Source: Acidobacteriota bacterium (GTDB lineage: Bacteria > Acidobacteriota > Vicinamibacteria > Vicinamibacterales > CAVVIG01). From it: a stretch of 64,000 bases of DNA. The stretch spans positions 1 through 64,000 of the forward strand of contig JAFDVO010000005.1 of the NCBI GenBank assembly GCA_018268955.1, in the 5' to 3' direction. Under the pieces are notes generated by a model, which was not told the origin of the DNA, did no database searches, and was given only the letters and a program-made list of their open reading frames with translations. Positions 1 through 9,726 of the stretch are shown piece by piece. A program made the position numbers and the translations under genes. Every line of letters starts with the position of its first letter. Positions within the stretch are counted from its first letter, which is position 1.

Positions 1-5
1 CCTGT

Positions 6-2339
6 TTAGCCACGGGCTGCTAGGACCATGGCGTAGCGTGTGTAGACAGCCATTCCTGGACCTATCGCGGCCTGCGCGAGGTCCACTGGAGCGATGTTGC
101 CCGCCTGAAGATGCCTGAGAGCCGCAGGAAGTTCGTTCCTTAGTGCAGCAATGAAGTCGCGGCGTGTGATCGTGGGCGCGTTCGCAGGCCTTGGACGGCA
201 TGAGAGAACGATGCTAGAGGCCAGCGCGTTTGAGCCCATGCTTCGAGTGCGATTGCCGAGTTCCGTGCGCATTGGCCAAGTGCCGCTGACAGCAAAACCC
301 GCACGCATCACAGCGGCGAGAAACGTCTCCCAACCGGTGCTGGCTGTACCCTCGTCACTCGATGCTTCGGACTGCTTGAAAGCGTAGTAGATCGTGACCG
401 GAAACGCAGGATGCGCTTGCTCGGCAAGGCGATGCATCGCCTGCGTCATTCCTTCTAGGAAGTAGGCGTCTGCCGCTTCTCTGCCTCCATGTCTCGCTGG
501 TGTCGCAACCAGTTCCTGAGCTTTTGGAGCAGTAACCGTCGCGAATAATTCCGGGAACGTCGTCCTCAGCGATTTGCGCAACCAGACGTAGAAAAAGTCT
601 GAGAGGTCAGCGTAACCAACGTTGTCATAGTAGGGCGGGTCGGTCGAGACGACAGCCGCCCGATCTGTGCAAGTGGTGCGGGCATCACCCTGCAGAGCGG
701 AGCCTTGTAGGGTCGCGCTGGACGCCGCGAGCACCTTGGCTACCCAACCCAGATTCAGAGTCCAATTGCCAGATGAATCGCTCAGAGGATTGCCTTCGGC
801 AAAGTCCCACACCATCGAGAGGGTCTGTTTCGAGAACACGTGGCCTACACCAAGGTTCTTTGGGTCGGAACGCCAGATACACAAGTTAGACCAGTAGTCG
901 CTAGAGCGCGAGACGCCGAATGCGAGATAAGTCGCTACGGCTTCTGCGTACGCCTGGGCGCCAACTCGTCCCTTCGCCAATCCGTGCCCATCGTCGACCA
1001 GGCCAATGTCCACCGCATCTGCCTTCGCCTGAGCGAGAGCGTCCCCCACCAGATCCGCGAATGTGGTTAGGGCAACCAACTGGCGTTTCGTAAACAGGTC
1101 ACTCCACATGGTCATGCCGTACCCACCAACGCGGAAACCGAGCGCCTGTTGAAAGAACTCAACCTCTGGCTTCCACTCTGGCTTCGCGTCATGTGCTGCG
1201 AGTTCGTGGTTCGGCGTTGGCGCCAGATAGACTCGCTCTCGGTCGCCCTCCGCGACGATCGCCATCAGCCGAGTTCCCGTCCGGCCTGCTTTGGCCTCTG
1301 TCTTGATGTAGTCACTTTCGATCGGAGTCTCTGACATTACGCACAAGAAGTTCGCTCCACGCCCGTTGGCCCTCGTCCCGGCCGTGGCACGAGCCAGGTC
1401 TATCGGCGGGCCCAATTTCACCGTGAACCGATATCCCCTGTCCTCTATCACTGGCTCGACGTACGCTTCCTTACCGGCCTTGGTCGAAAGCATGAACGTT
1501 GATGCGAGAGGAACATCCACGTCTGCGAAGGCCGGATTTGGACTTTTCACGGTCCGCGCCCAAACCCACGCGATGACCGTTAGCTTCTGGTCAACGTACG
1601 GTTTCAGATCCGGCCGTTCCTTGGCCATCTCGGGAGTGATCTCAACCTTCGGGTACAGGTGTCCGATGCGCTTCTCGGCTTCATCCCGCATCCACCTGCC
1701 GTAGTACTGCACGTCCGCGGCGAGTCCCTGAGCGCCGCGCCACTTCTCGGTGAGAAGCGTCTGGTCCTTGCGAGATTCCGGATTGATGGGCGGACGTCCC
1801 GCGAACTTCGGCGGAATCTCGATCATCGCCTTGTTGATCAGGACCGCCACCGGGTTGAGATCGCTGGCGTAGCTCTCCAGCCCCAAGCGCTGCGCTTCGA
1901 GCGGCAACGCGCCACCGCCGGCGAACGGATCGTGGAACGCCGGCAGCTTGTGCCGGTCGAACAGCTCCTTGGCGCGTGGGTGATCGGCGTTCTCGGCGCA
2001 GGTACGCCGCCAGCTTTGCCAGATCTCGGTACGCGCCCGTTCGAGCACCTCCTCGTTCGTGGTGTTCTCCCATTTCACGAGGTCCTCGATGATCTTGAAC
2101 AGCCGCTGGCGCTCCTTCTCCTGCTTCTTCTCGGTCGGGAACAGGTCCGGGTGAGCGGACGGGTCGTCCACCATCTGGGCGAAGATCACGGCCCTCGCCG
2201 CCGCCAACGGACGCCGCGCCCACCAGAGATGCAGCGTGCTGGGGTGGCCGTGGCGGATGGACTTCTCCCGTGCGGACGCGTTGTTGATGGCGTCCAGCGG
2301 GAGGGCGACCTCGATGAGCTTCTTCCGGTACGTCGTCAT
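6..2339 (-). CDS. DUF1156-type adenine-specific DNA methylase
   Basis: Putative N6-adenine DNA methyltransferase, 777 aa. Residues 8-60 form the DUF1156 module (an [11 protein letters not shown] stretch followed by [14 protein letters not shown]). The SAM-binding motif DPFAGGG is at 137-143 and the catalytic DPPY at 567-570, so the order is motif I then motif IV with a long insertion between. The usual Cys-rich zinc ribbon of this family is not evident: the matching stretch near 330-340 keeps only one Cys. The stop codon is inside the window, so the gene is complete. It is the last visible gene of a minus-strand set (helicase, ATP-binding protein, methylase) with 119 bp to its upstream partner. 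DUF1156 enzymes are known from phage-defence loci, where they presumably mark self DNA; that role is inferred here. Methylase identity is confident, target specificity unknown. Confidence 0.88.
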   Translation of the reverse strand: MTTYRKKLIEVALPLDAINNASAREKSIRHGHPSTLHLWWARRPLAAARAVIFAQMVDDPSAHPDLFPTEKKQEKERQRLFKIIEDLVKWENTTNEEVLERARTEIWQSWRRTCAENADHPRAKELFDRHKLPAFHDPFAGGGALPLEAQRLGLESYASDLNPVAVLINKAMIEIPPKFAGRPPINPESRKDQTLLTEKWRGAQGLAADVQYYGRWMRDEAEKRIGHLYPKVEITPEMAKERPDLKPYVDQKLTVIAWVWARTVKSPNPAFADVDVPLASTFMLSTKAGKEAYVEPVIEDRGYRFTVKLGPPIDLARATAGTRANGRGANFLCVMSETPIESDYIKTEAKAGRTGTRLMAIVAEGDRERVYLAPTPNHELAAHDAKPEWKPEVEFFQQALGFRVGGYGMTMWSDLFTKRQLVALTTFADLVGDALAQAKADAVDIGLVDDGHGLAKGRVGAQAYAEAVATYLAFGVSRSSDYWSNLCIWRSDPKNLGVGHVFSKQTLSMVWDFAEGNPLSDSSGNWTLNLGWVAKVLAASSATLQGSALQGDARTTCTDRAAVVSTDPPYYDNVGYADLSDFFYVWLRKSLRTTFPELFATVTAPKAQELVATPARHGGREAADAYFLEGMTQAMHRLAEQAHPAFPVTIYYAFKQSEASSDEGTASTGWETFLAAVMRAGFAVSGTWPMRTELGNRTRSMGSNALASSIVLSCRPRPANAPTITRRDFIAALRNELPAALRHLQAGNIAPVDLAQAAIGPGMAVYTRYAMVLAARG

Positions 2340-2458
2340 GGATGAGACAGCAGATTGCTATGAGGATAACGCCCCATGGAAGTCATTGAAAAATAATGCG
2401 TTGCCGGCCTATGAGGATTCCGATATCGGGATTTCGACGTTTCAGACCCCATAGAACC

Positions 2459-4072
2459 TCAGGCCGGGTGCCACCGAGCCCAGCGGCGCTGGCCACTCAG
2501 CCGGACACGCCCCTCCAGTCGAAGCTCTTCCATGAGCGCCTTGATCTGGTCCCGAGACAGCGCCGGCACCACCTGCTGCAGCTCCGACATCGGGCTTCCT
2601 TGATCGGCCCCTTCGCGAACGTGCCGCAACAGCAGCTCCTTGTTCTGCTCTCGATCCAGCCCTCGGCGACGCGTGTACGAGGCCCGCTGACCGATGGCCG
2701 TCGCAAACCGGCGGCTGAGCAGGTACTGCGTCCCGCGGCCTCGCCCCACCGATTCGACCACCCCAAGCTGCACGAGGCGCGGAAGTCGCTCCGACAGCTC
2801 GTTCGGCACGGCCTCTCCGCGCTGCAGCCGGTCGAGGACCAAGAGATCGCGGGTATCGAAGCTCGCCAGCGTCTCTTCGCCGACCCGCTCGAGAAAGGCC
2901 AGAAACGACGGGTTGGTGACCTGGCCGCGGAGTGTCAGGCGGACCGTGTGCGGCGCCGTACCAGAGAGATCGGGCAGCGCCTTGCTCTGACGAATCGCGC
3001 GCTCGAACATCAGGTTCATCCCTTGTCCTGAGCGCTCGATCAACCCGCACCGTCCCAGCGCCTCCGCCAGCCGGCGGTTGCGTGGGTTCTGTTCGTCAAT
3101 GATGTTCTCCGGCGTGATGCCGGGCGGCAGTCCACCTGGGCTCGTCACTTCCAAGCGACGCGGAAACTGCCGAACGAAGGTGGACCCTTCGCGTCGATAG
3201 TCTCGGTGGCAGAACGCGTTTAGCACCGCTTCGCGAATCGTCGCCTCATCGAACGTCGGTATTTCGACTCGGAACAGGCCATCCTGGAAGCTCTGTCGGT
3301 CGTTGCGCTGATTGATGCGTTCCCAGAGTCGGTCCTGATACAGAAGGAATCCCTCGCGGAATTCCTCGCGATCCTGGGCCGGTCCGGCGGCTTCGGCCGA
3401 TCGGTACTCGAAGATGGCCTCCGCGCGCGGGACGTGGCGCGTCAGCGCGTCGCGCGTGCCGAAGAGCAGCAGGGCCGCGTACGTCAGACGGCCGTCCCTC
3501 GTCAGTTCTGCGTTGCGAAGCAATTCATCGTCTGACCACGAGTCGATCCGCGCGTTGTTTTCGCGCCGGCTCCACCGCCGTCTGAACTCCGCGATGGCCG
3601 CTGGAGCGAGATCCTGGAGTGAGGCTTCTGCGCAGATCTCACCCGAGAAGTCTGGAGCGACCTCGGTGTGGATGGCCCTGAGTCGCTCGTCAGTCATCGG
3701 GACCAGCGACTCACCAGCCCGCATCCAGTAAGCTCCGCGATCGCTCCATGCCGTGCCGGCGAATCTCGCCGGCACACTAACGATCAGGACCCTGTGCCCA
3801 TCGTGGTTGAACTCCTCGATCGACACGTGATGGCCCACACGCTGAAAGATCGAGGACTCCGTCTGCCCGGGTTCCGGGAACGCCGCTGTCCCCACGACAC
3901 GTCTGGGCCTCGTGTCCGTGGCGCCAAGCACAATCCGACCGCCACCCTCGTTGGCGATTGCCACGCAGTATCGAACGAGTTCGTCGAAGTCGTAGCGGTT
4001 CGCGGCCGTCTTGAACTCAAGACGCGTTCCCTCAGGAGCGTGAAGGATGCCGCGAAATTCCTCCGCGGTCAT
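2459..4072 (-). CDS. AlbA_2 (Schlafen-type) ATP-binding/DNA-binding protein
   Basis: 537 aa. The N-terminus (about 15-120) has the AlbA_2 pattern, with RLEFKTAAN and an IANEGGG turn followed by IVLGATD. The middle (about 260-350) matches the GHKL-like ATP-binding region of the same family: EAVLNAFCHRDY, VTSPGGLPPGI, then RSGQGMNLMFERA. The C-terminus looks like one or two winged helices. Such proteins act as transcription regulators or as components of defence islands. The start overlaps the stop of the upstream SNF2 helicase by 4 bp (ATGA), so the two are translationally coupled and probably work in one system. No enzymatic role can be assigned from sequence alone. Confidence 0.8.
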   Translation of the reverse strand: MTAEEFRGILHAPEGTRLEFKTAANRYDFDELVRYCVAIANEGGGRIVLGATDTRPRRVVGTAAFPEPGQTESSIFQRVGHHVSIEEFNHDGHRVLIVSVPARFAGTAWSDRGAYWMRAGESLVPMTDERLRAIHTEVAPDFSGEICAEASLQDLAPAAIAEFRRRWSRRENNARIDSWSDDELLRNAELTRDGRLTYAALLLFGTRDALTRHVPRAEAIFEYRSAEAAGPAQDREEFREGFLLYQDRLWERINQRNDRQSFQDGLFRVEIPTFDEATIREAVLNAFCHRDYRREGSTFVRQFPRRLEVTSPGGLPPGITPENIIDEQNPRNRRLAEALGRCGLIERSGQGMNLMFERAIRQSKALPDLSGTAPHTVRLTLRGQVTNPSFLAFLERVGEETLASFDTRDLLVLDRLQRGEAVPNELSERLPRLVQLGVVESVGRGRGTQYLLSRRFATAIGQRASYTRRRGLDREQNKELLLRHVREGADQGSPMSELQQVVPALSRDQIKALMEELRLEGRVRLSGQRRWARWHPA

Positions 4073-7000
4073 CGCGGTGTCTCCGCCCTGGCCAGCAGTT
4101 CGGCGAAGTCATAGTTGACGCTGGTCACGCCGAAGTCTGGCTCGCGCATGAACGGGCGTCGGACGTAGTGAATAGTGTGATGGTCACCGTCATGGAACTC
4201 CACGATGCCGAGGATGAAGTCGTCGGGCTTGTTGAGCGAGTAGAGGATCTCGTTGCGCGTCACCGTGATGGTGTCCGCGCCGGTCACACGGCCCTTGACC
4301 TCGATGAACCGCAGTTTTCCCGTGCCCGGCACCCGACTCTCGATGTCGTACCCAAGCTTGTCAGTCTCCCGGTCGACCGGATCGAATCCGAGGCTGCGCT
4401 CGACCTCCATGATCGCGGCTCTGGCGCGTGCCGCAGACGCCTGGGTGTCTGGAGTCACGGCCGTTGTGGGCTGTCCACCCATCGCTGCGAGGAGTCCGGC
4501 CGGGACCACCAACAACCCGCCCAGGACCACAGGGGGAAGCGGCGACAACTGCCGCTCCAGACGCAGTTCCTCGATGCGCTTCTCAAGACGGCTCTGGAGC
4601 GCGTCCGCGCGCTTCCGCGCCTCCTCGGAGTTCAGGCGCGCCGGCGCACGGCCGGCCCGCTCCTGAAGGCGCAATTCCTCGGCGCGGTGGTCCCAGTAGT
4701 TGATCTCCTTCGTCAGGCGGTCCTTAACTGCCGCCTCCGTCTTGTCGATGCGCGCGATCGTTCGCCCGCGCACGTCGGCGATGTGAGCCGGGACGATGGT
4801 GGCGATGGCATGGGCCTGCGCCTTGGCTTCAAGTTCGCGCGTGATCCATGCGGCCTCTGGCCTCGCCAGAATCGTTGCCACGTCAGGTTCCGACGACTCC
4901 AGCGGCCGAAGGTCCAGGTACGGTGCGTACTGCAGGTGCCGAGATTCGCCGGCGGCATTGAGCTCGACGTAGAGCATTTGCTTGGAAACGATTCGCCGAT
5001 CGCCGGCTCGCGTCGAGACGGCATCCTGAATCGAGTGTTCAAGGTAAAAGAGGACGCGTGGCGAGGTGCCCGGATCGCGCTCGTCCACAAGGACTGTTCC
5101 ACGTCTGAGGAGATCGCGGTGACGCTCCAGCGTCAGGTCGATCGTGGCGTCGAGCAGCGGATGGCCCGGGAACACGTACGCAGCGGGCGGCTGCCCCTGT
5201 GGGGCGACCAACGCTTTCTCGAACGCAATGCGCTCGTAACGCGGCATCACCGGCTCGCCGATACCGATCAACCGGTCGCGGTTTCTGACCGGCGGCGGCA
5301 CGTGAGTAACCTCGTATCGGCGTGACTCCCTATGCTTGGCGGTTCCGCCAAGGCGCTGGAACGCTTCCAGGAAGAACGACTCGATGTAGTGCGGCTGCAA
5401 GCGTCGAGCATCGGCGCGCTCCATGTCTTCGCGAATGCGGTGCACGCGACTCGCATCCATCGCGTCGTGCGCGAGCGCACGTTCCTCCAACAAATCCCGG
5501 ATCTGCGATCGATCGAACGCGTTCTCAACGACCTTCGTCAGCCGGCCTCTGACCTCTGGCTCCTCGCCGTAACGAATCGCCTCGATCAGCAGCTCGCGCA
5601 GCGGGCGTCCCTCGAACTGCAGCTTCCCGAGCACGTCAAACACCTGGCCGCCCAGAGCTTTCCGCGCCTCGTCCAGTTTCTCGAGCAGCGTACGGTAGAC
5701 CTCACCCTCTCGCGTGCCATCGGCGATCAGATTCCACAGATGGCACACTTCGGTCTGACCGATGCGGTGAATCCGGCCAAAGCGCTGCTCCAAGCGATTT
5801 GGATTCCACGGCAGGTCGTAGTTGACCATCAGGTGCGCGCGCTGAAGGTTGATGCCTTCGCCGGCTGCGTCCGTGGCGACGAGCACCTGGACCGTCGGAT
5901 CGTGCCTGAAGGCTTCCTGAGCCTTCATCCGGTCTTCGCGGCCCATGCCGCCGTGGATGATGACGACTGCCTCATTGCGGCCAAGGAGTGTCGAGATGCG
6001 CTGTTCGAGGTAATTCAGCGTGTCGCGCTGCTCGGTGAAGATCACGAGCTTCTGCGCCGGGGAGGTCGCCACGCCTTCTGGCACGGATCCCGTTGCCGCC
6101 TCAGCAGGCGGCGGCTTTCGCGTATCTGAGAAGATCTCCGTCAGCAATCCTGACAGCTCGCGCCACTTGCGGTCTTCGCCGCCACGGCGTACAGACAACG
6201 CGAGCGACTCGAGACCCGTCAATGTGTGGATCTCGGCCTTGAGTTCCACGATAGTCCGCGCGGCGGTCGCCTGGTCAACGACCTCTTCAACGGCTGCCTC
6301 CTGCTCATCGTCCGGAGAGTCCTCGATGTCCTCGATGTCCTCCTCGGTCATCGCCGGAAGACTTGCGACCGCGTCGAAGCTCGCGAGCGCGCCGCGCTGG
6401 AGCAATTCCTCTTCGCGCAGACGTTTTTCAAGACGTTCACGGCGTCGGCGCAACGACTGATAAATCGCTTCGGGCGACGAAGCGAGCCGGCGCTGCAGGA
6501 TCGTGAGGGCGAAGCCAACCGTACCGGCGCGCTTGTCGTTTTGTAGCGCTTCGGCGCGGTTGAATTCGCCGCGGACGTACTCCGTGACGGCCGCGTAGAG
6601 CTGCGCCTCAGGATCCGAAAGCTGGTAGGGAATCGTATGCGCCAGGCGCTCAGGAAAGAGGGGGGTCGCGTCGAACGTGAGCAGGCTCTCCTTGACCATG
6701 CGCCGCATCAGATCCGAAACGTCCGTGACATGAACTCCGTCGCGGAAGCGGCCTTCGAAGCGGTCACCATCGAGCAGCGCCATGAATAGTTGGAAATCCT
6801 CTTCCTTTCCGTTATGCGGCGTGGCCGTCATCAGGAGGAAGTGGCGCGTGATCTGCGAGAGCAGCTGTCCAAGCTTGTAGCGCTTCGTGTACTTGATCTC
6901 GCCGCTGAAGAACGTGGCCGACATCTTGTGAGCCTCGTCGCAAACGACGAGGTCCCACTGGATCTCTGGCGCGGCAAGCTTCGCCTGCACGTCCTCATTC

Positions 7001-7632
7001 CGCGACAGCTTGTCGAGACGGGCGATAACAAGGTTTGTCTCGAAGAACCAGTTGCCGGTCCGCGCGGCCTCCAGCTTGTCGTTCGTGAGGATCTCGAACG
7101 GCAGGTTGAATCGCCGGTACAGCTCGTCCTGCCACTGCTCGGCGAGGCTGCCCGGGCACACGACCAGACATCGCTGGAGGTCGCCGCGCGCGATCAGCTC
7201 CTTGATCAGGAGCCCGGCCATGATCGTCTTTCCGGCGCCGGGGTCATCTGCCAGTAGGAATCGCAGTGGCTGGCGCGGCAGCATCGAGCCGTACACCGCG
7301 GTGATTTGGTGCGGAAGCGGATCAACCAGCGATGAGTGAACCGCGAGGAGCGGATCGAACAGGTGCGCGAGCCGGATGCGATGGGCCTCTGACACGAGCC
7401 GGAACAGGGCACCATCGCCATCGAAGCTCCATGGGCGACCCTGTTCTACGACTTCGATTCGGGCTTCATCGTGACGGTACAGGAGTTCGTTGGCGAGCTT
7501 TCCTGCGGCGGTCTTGTACGTGAGCTCGAGGGCCTCCGAGCCAAACCACTGTGTGTTGACGACGGTGACGAGGGTATCCGGCAGAATACCCTTCACCGCC
7601 GCGTTTGTTCGAAGATCCTCAAGTCTGGCCAT
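4069..7632 (-). CDS. SNF2-family helicase with C-terminal DUF3883 domain
   Basis: 1187-aa superfamily 2 ATPase. Walker A is DDPGAGKT at 129-136 and Walker B is CDEAH near 230. The C-terminal helicase lobe contains TDAAGEGINLQ and the QRFGRIHRIGQ arginine-finger motif typical of SNF2/RapA-like proteins. The last about 100 residues (GFDPVDRETDKLGYDI, then FIEVKGR) match DUF3883, a nuclease-like fold often attached to defence helicases. It heads a minus-strand operon with the AlbA_2 and DUF1156 methylase genes. Class 1 DISARM pairs an SNF2-like helicase (DrmD) with an adenine methylase (DrmMI), so a DISARM relative is possible, but no DrmA, DrmB or DrmC is in view. Family assignment is firm, system assignment is inference. 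Confidence 0.88.
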   Translation of the reverse strand: MARLEDLRTNAAVKGILPDTLVTVVNTQWFGSEALELTYKTAAGKLANELLYRHDEARIEVVEQGRPWSFDGDGALFRLVSEAHRIRLAHLFDPLLAVHSSLVDPLPHQITAVYGSMLPRQPLRFLLADDPGAGKTIMAGLLIKELIARGDLQRCLVVCPGSLAEQWQDELYRRFNLPFEILTNDKLEAARTGNWFFETNLVIARLDKLSRNEDVQAKLAAPEIQWDLVVCDEAHKMSATFFSGEIKYTKRYKLGQLLSQITRHFLLMTATPHNGKEEDFQLFMALLDGDRFEGRFRDGVHVTDVSDLMRRMVKESLLTFDATPLFPERLAHTIPYQLSDPEAQLYAAVTEYVRGEFNRAEALQNDKRAGTVGFALTILQRRLASSPEAIYQSLRRRRERLEKRLREEELLQRGALASFDAVASLPAMTEEDIEDIEDSPDDEQEAAVEEVVDQATAARTIVELKAEIHTLTGLESLALSVRRGGEDRKWRELSGLLTEIFSDTRKPPPAEAATGSVPEGVATSPAQKLVIFTEQRDTLNYLEQRISTLLGRNEAVVIIHGGMGREDRMKAQEAFRHDPTVQVLVATDAAGEGINLQRAHLMVNYDLPWNPNRLEQRFGRIHRIGQTEVCHLWNLIADGTREGEVYRTLLEKLDEARKALGGQVFDVLGKLQFEGRPLRELLIEAIRYGEEPEVRGRLTKVVENAFDRSQIRDLLEERALAHDAMDASRVHRIREDMERADARRLQPHYIESFFLEAFQRLGGTAKHRESRRYEVTHVPPPVRNRDRLIGIGEPVMPRYERIAFEKALVAPQGQPPAAYVFPGHPLLDATIDLTLERHRDLLRRGTVLVDERDPGTSPRVLFYLEHSIQDAVSTRAGDRRIVSKQMLYVELNAAGESRHLQYAPYLDLRPLESSEPDVATILARPEAAWITRELEAKAQAHAIATIVPAHIADVRGRTIARIDKTEAAVKDRLTKEINYWDHRAEELRLQERAGRAPARLNSEEARKRADALQSRLEKRIEELRLERQLSPLPPVVLGGLLVVPAGLLAAMGGQPTTAVTPDTQASAARARAAIMEVERSLGFDPVDRETDKLGYDIESRVPGTGKLRFIEVKGRVTGADTITVTRNEILYSLNKPDDFILGIVEFHDGDHHTIHYVRRPFMREPDFGVTSVNYDFAELLARAETPR

Positions 7633-8001
7633 TTGGCGTCCGCGAACCCCTTGGCGTCGGCTGACATCATCCAGCTCATGCGCCGGCTGCTACCTTACCG
7701 CACGCTCTCAGAGATGCGAGCAGTCGATTGTCCCCTTGCCCAGCAGGTGAGGCCCCCACGCCCGGACCCCACCGAGTTCTCCGATTTGACGTAGACGGGT
7801 GACAGGCTAGGTCACACGACTCGCCTTCCGGTGACGGCGTGCAGCTCCGCGATCACGTTCTTGAGATCGCGGAGCCGAAAGCCGCGATGTCGGTTGCTGC
7901 CCACTCACTCTATCCTCCTGAAAACGCGGCTCCTTGCCCTGGCATTCGGCGTGAACCGGCAAGGGCGCGCGCCGGCTTCTCGCCAGCTCCAGGAGCGCTC
8001 T
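7633..8001. other. Intergenic region between the defence operon and the conjugative element
   Basis: These 369 bp hold the upstream region of the minus-strand helicase operon and the leader of the small gene at 8002. No convincing coding sequence, tRNA or repeat was seen. The left end of the conjugative element could lie here or further left, but no attachment-site duplication was recognised. Confidence 0.4.
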
Positions 8002-8388
8002 ATGTCACCGCGCCGAAAGCCAGTCGCCAACCGCCGCCGACCTTCAGCGCGCGCCCCCAGGGTGACGCCGCACGGGAAGAGCGGAAGCTCTCGGCCCGCT
8101 GATCGCACCACACGACGATGGCGGCGCGAAGCGCGACCGGCTTCAGTCCGCGCGGCAGTCTCCGCCACGAAGGCAATCCGTTGGAACCGGCCACTGATCG
8201 AGGCAATTCTCGAGGAGCTGTACGTCGACGACCAGTTCGAGGAGTTGCTCGGGCTGGCGCCGGAGGACCTCCGGCACGGCGAGTACGCCCGGGCAATCGC
8301 CGTCGCCCTGATACTCCGCCACAGCTGGCACCCGGACGATCTGGCCTGCATGCTCAAACGTCTCAAGCTGCCTGTCGGCGACGCTTGA
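8002..8388 (+). CDS. Small conserved protein, paralogue of the protein at 28232
   Basis: 128 aa when started at the ATG at 8002, which has an AGGAG ribosome site 6 nt upstream; a longer in-frame ORF from 7831 lacks one. The N-terminal half is basic and low-complexity (Arg/Pro/Ser). The C-terminal about 65 residues are helical (IEAILEELYVDDQFEELLG, then ALILRHSW). The same pattern, with LLDELHVTDEFDRLVG and ALLLSHSW, occurs in the protein encoded at 28232-28666, so these are two divergent copies inside the same mobile element. Function unknown; the family is not recognised. Confidence 0.6.
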   Translation: MSPRRKPVANRRRPSARAPRVTPHGKSGSSRPADRTTRRWRREARPASVRAAVSATKAIRWNRPLIEAILEELYVDDQFEELLGLAPEDLRHGEYARAIAVALILRHSWHPDDLACMLKRLKLPVGDA

Positions 8389-8704
8389 GAGGAGCCCGGA
8401 CCGTGTAATGTTCACGGCCACATTGCCCGTCAGGTCGGTAGAACTTTCCTTGTGCCGGCGAACGCCAACTCTGCCGCACCACGGACTCGATCGCGCAACC
8501 GATTGAAGGTGCAGGGGTTCAGGCATCCTCCGCGGCTGGTCGGCACCCGGCACGTGTTCTGCAACCGCCCCGGCTACCAATTCACCGCCCTTCAGCTAGC
8601 GCCCAACTGGCTACCGGCCTGCCTCCGTAGCTCACGAGACTATGCGTTAGCTTGCATGTAATGATCTGCCGTGTTCCGTGTTTCTGGTACGCAGATTCTG
8701 CGTA
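8389..8704. other. Intergenic, nothing recognised
   Basis: These 316 bp lie between convergent small genes. Only short unsupported frames were found; no tRNA, terminator or repeat was identified. Confidence 0.35.
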
Positions 8705-9043
8705 CTACTTCTTCCCCCGACTGTCGTCGTCGCGCTTGCTGCGGCGCGGCTTGGCCCACCGCGCCTGGGCGGCCCGTCGTAGCGCCTCGCTGCGCTCCTC
8801 CGGGCTGACATTCCGCCAGCGAGCGGCGCCGAGGCCGACAGCCTGCCGTTTTATTGGCGATGGTGAGAGTTTTCGGCTCGCGATATCGAGCATCTCCAAC
8901 GCGAGATCAAGGAGTACCTCTGGCGGAAGTCCCGTCTGACGCATGATGCGCCGCAGCGTCATCGTTCGTCTGACGCCCAGACACGACGCAAGTTCCGACG
9001 AAACATGTCCGCCTGCCGGGGAGCTGGCTTTTGTTGTTGACAT
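8705..9043 (-). CDS. Hypothetical small protein, divergent to the trb operon
   Basis: 112 aa, transcribed away from the type IV secretion operon, so the 61 bp between its start and the trbC-like start at 9105 is a divergent promoter region. The middle is helical (MTLRRIMRQTGLPPEVLLDL). The C-terminal half has an Arg/Trp-rich motif (GAARWRNVSPEERSEALRRA, then ARW) common in short uncharacterised proteins of mobile elements, and a very basic tail. Its divergent position would suit a regulator of the transfer genes, but no clear DNA-binding fold is visible. The reading frame is moderately certain; the role is unknown. Confidence 0.5.
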   Translation of the reverse strand: MSTTKASSPAGGHVSSELASCLGVRRTMTLRRIMRQTGLPPEVLLDLALEMLDIASRKLSPSPIKRQAVGLGAARWRNVSPEERSEALRRAAQARWAKPRRSKRDDDSRGKK

Positions 9044-9104
9044 GCGTATGCTCGTACTGCTAGATCAATCTTGGTTCCGACAACACCAGCGCGGGAGGTT
9101 CTCC

Positions 9105-9398
9105 ATGCCCGGCGGCTCCGTAGTCAGATTCGGTCGACGCGTGAGTGCGATGGTGTTCACGGCTCTCCTTCTCCTGCCCACACTGGCCTTCGCCCAGTCT
9201 CCTTGGGAGCGCGCCGCGAGCAATCTCGAACGCACGTTCACAGGCCCCCTGGCGCGCTCGCTCGCGCTGGTCGCCATCGTCATCGGCGGGCTGATGTTCA
9301 TGTTCGGAGAGGGCGGCGCGAAACGCCAGATCTCCGGGATCGTGTTCGGCGGCGGACTCGCGCTGTTCGCGGCGCAGTTCCTCGTCTGGTTGTTCTGA
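9105..9398 (+). CDS. trbC: VirB2/TrbC-like conjugal pilin
   Basis: 97-aa major pilin candidate of the type IV secretion system. The ATG at 9105 has a GGGAGG site upstream; the longer in-frame ORF from 8943 overlaps the divergent promoter region and is unlikely. The protein shows a basic N-terminus, a signal peptide ending near TLAFAQ, and two hydrophobic helices (around ARSLALVAIVIGGLMF and IVFGGGLALFAAQFLVW) separated by a short polar loop (GEGGAKRQ), the standard pilin topology. It is the first gene of the long transfer operon, directly followed by VirB3 and VirB4. Confidence 0.85.
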   Translation: MPGGSVVRFGRRVSAMVFTALLLLPTLAFAQSPWERAASNLERTFTGPLARSLALVAIVIGGLMFMFGEGGAKRQISGIVFGGGLALFAAQFLVWLF

Positions 9399-9429
9399 AA
9401 CGTCCGTAAGCGTTGCGGAGGTGGCGGGC

Positions 9430-9726
9430 ATGCCTGAACGCCCGACGTACCGGCCCGTGTACAAGGCGCTCCATCGCCCCCTCACGATCTGGGGCGTCGA
9501 CAGGCGTCTGTTCTTCCTGTCCCTGCTACTCGGGGCGGCGACGTTCAACCTGTTCTACTCGTTCCTCGCCGGTCTGCTCATGGCCGGCGGGCTGTACGGG
9601 TTCGCCCTGTGGGCGACGGCACGCGACCCGGAGATGCTCCGCATTCTACTCGCTTCGTCGAAGGCGCGGAGACGATATGACCCCGCCAAGCACGATCGCC
9701 TGGACGTGGAGGTGATGCCGTGGTGA
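9430..9726 (+). CDS. trbD: VirB3/TrbD-like inner-membrane protein
   Basis: 98 aa. The ATG at 9430 has GGAGG 8 nt upstream; a GTG at 9421 is also in frame but overlaps that site. The protein has the short VirB3 form: a polar N-terminus (PVYKALHRPLTIWGVDRRLF), a hydrophobic hairpin (about 30-65) and a cytoplasmic tail. VirB3 anchors VirB4 at the inner membrane. Its stop overlaps the start of the VirB4 gene, as is usual for this pair. Confidence 0.85.
   Translation: MPERPTYRPVYKALHRPLTIWGVDRRLFFLSLLLGAATFNLFYSFLAGLLMAGGLYGFALWATARDPEMLRILLASSKARRRYDPAKHDRLDVEVMPW

Noticed and set aside
7633-8001. Possible left attachment site of the conjugative element.
   Set aside because: No copy of the tRNA-Gln 3' end or other junction signal was found; serine recombinases may leave almost no repeat.
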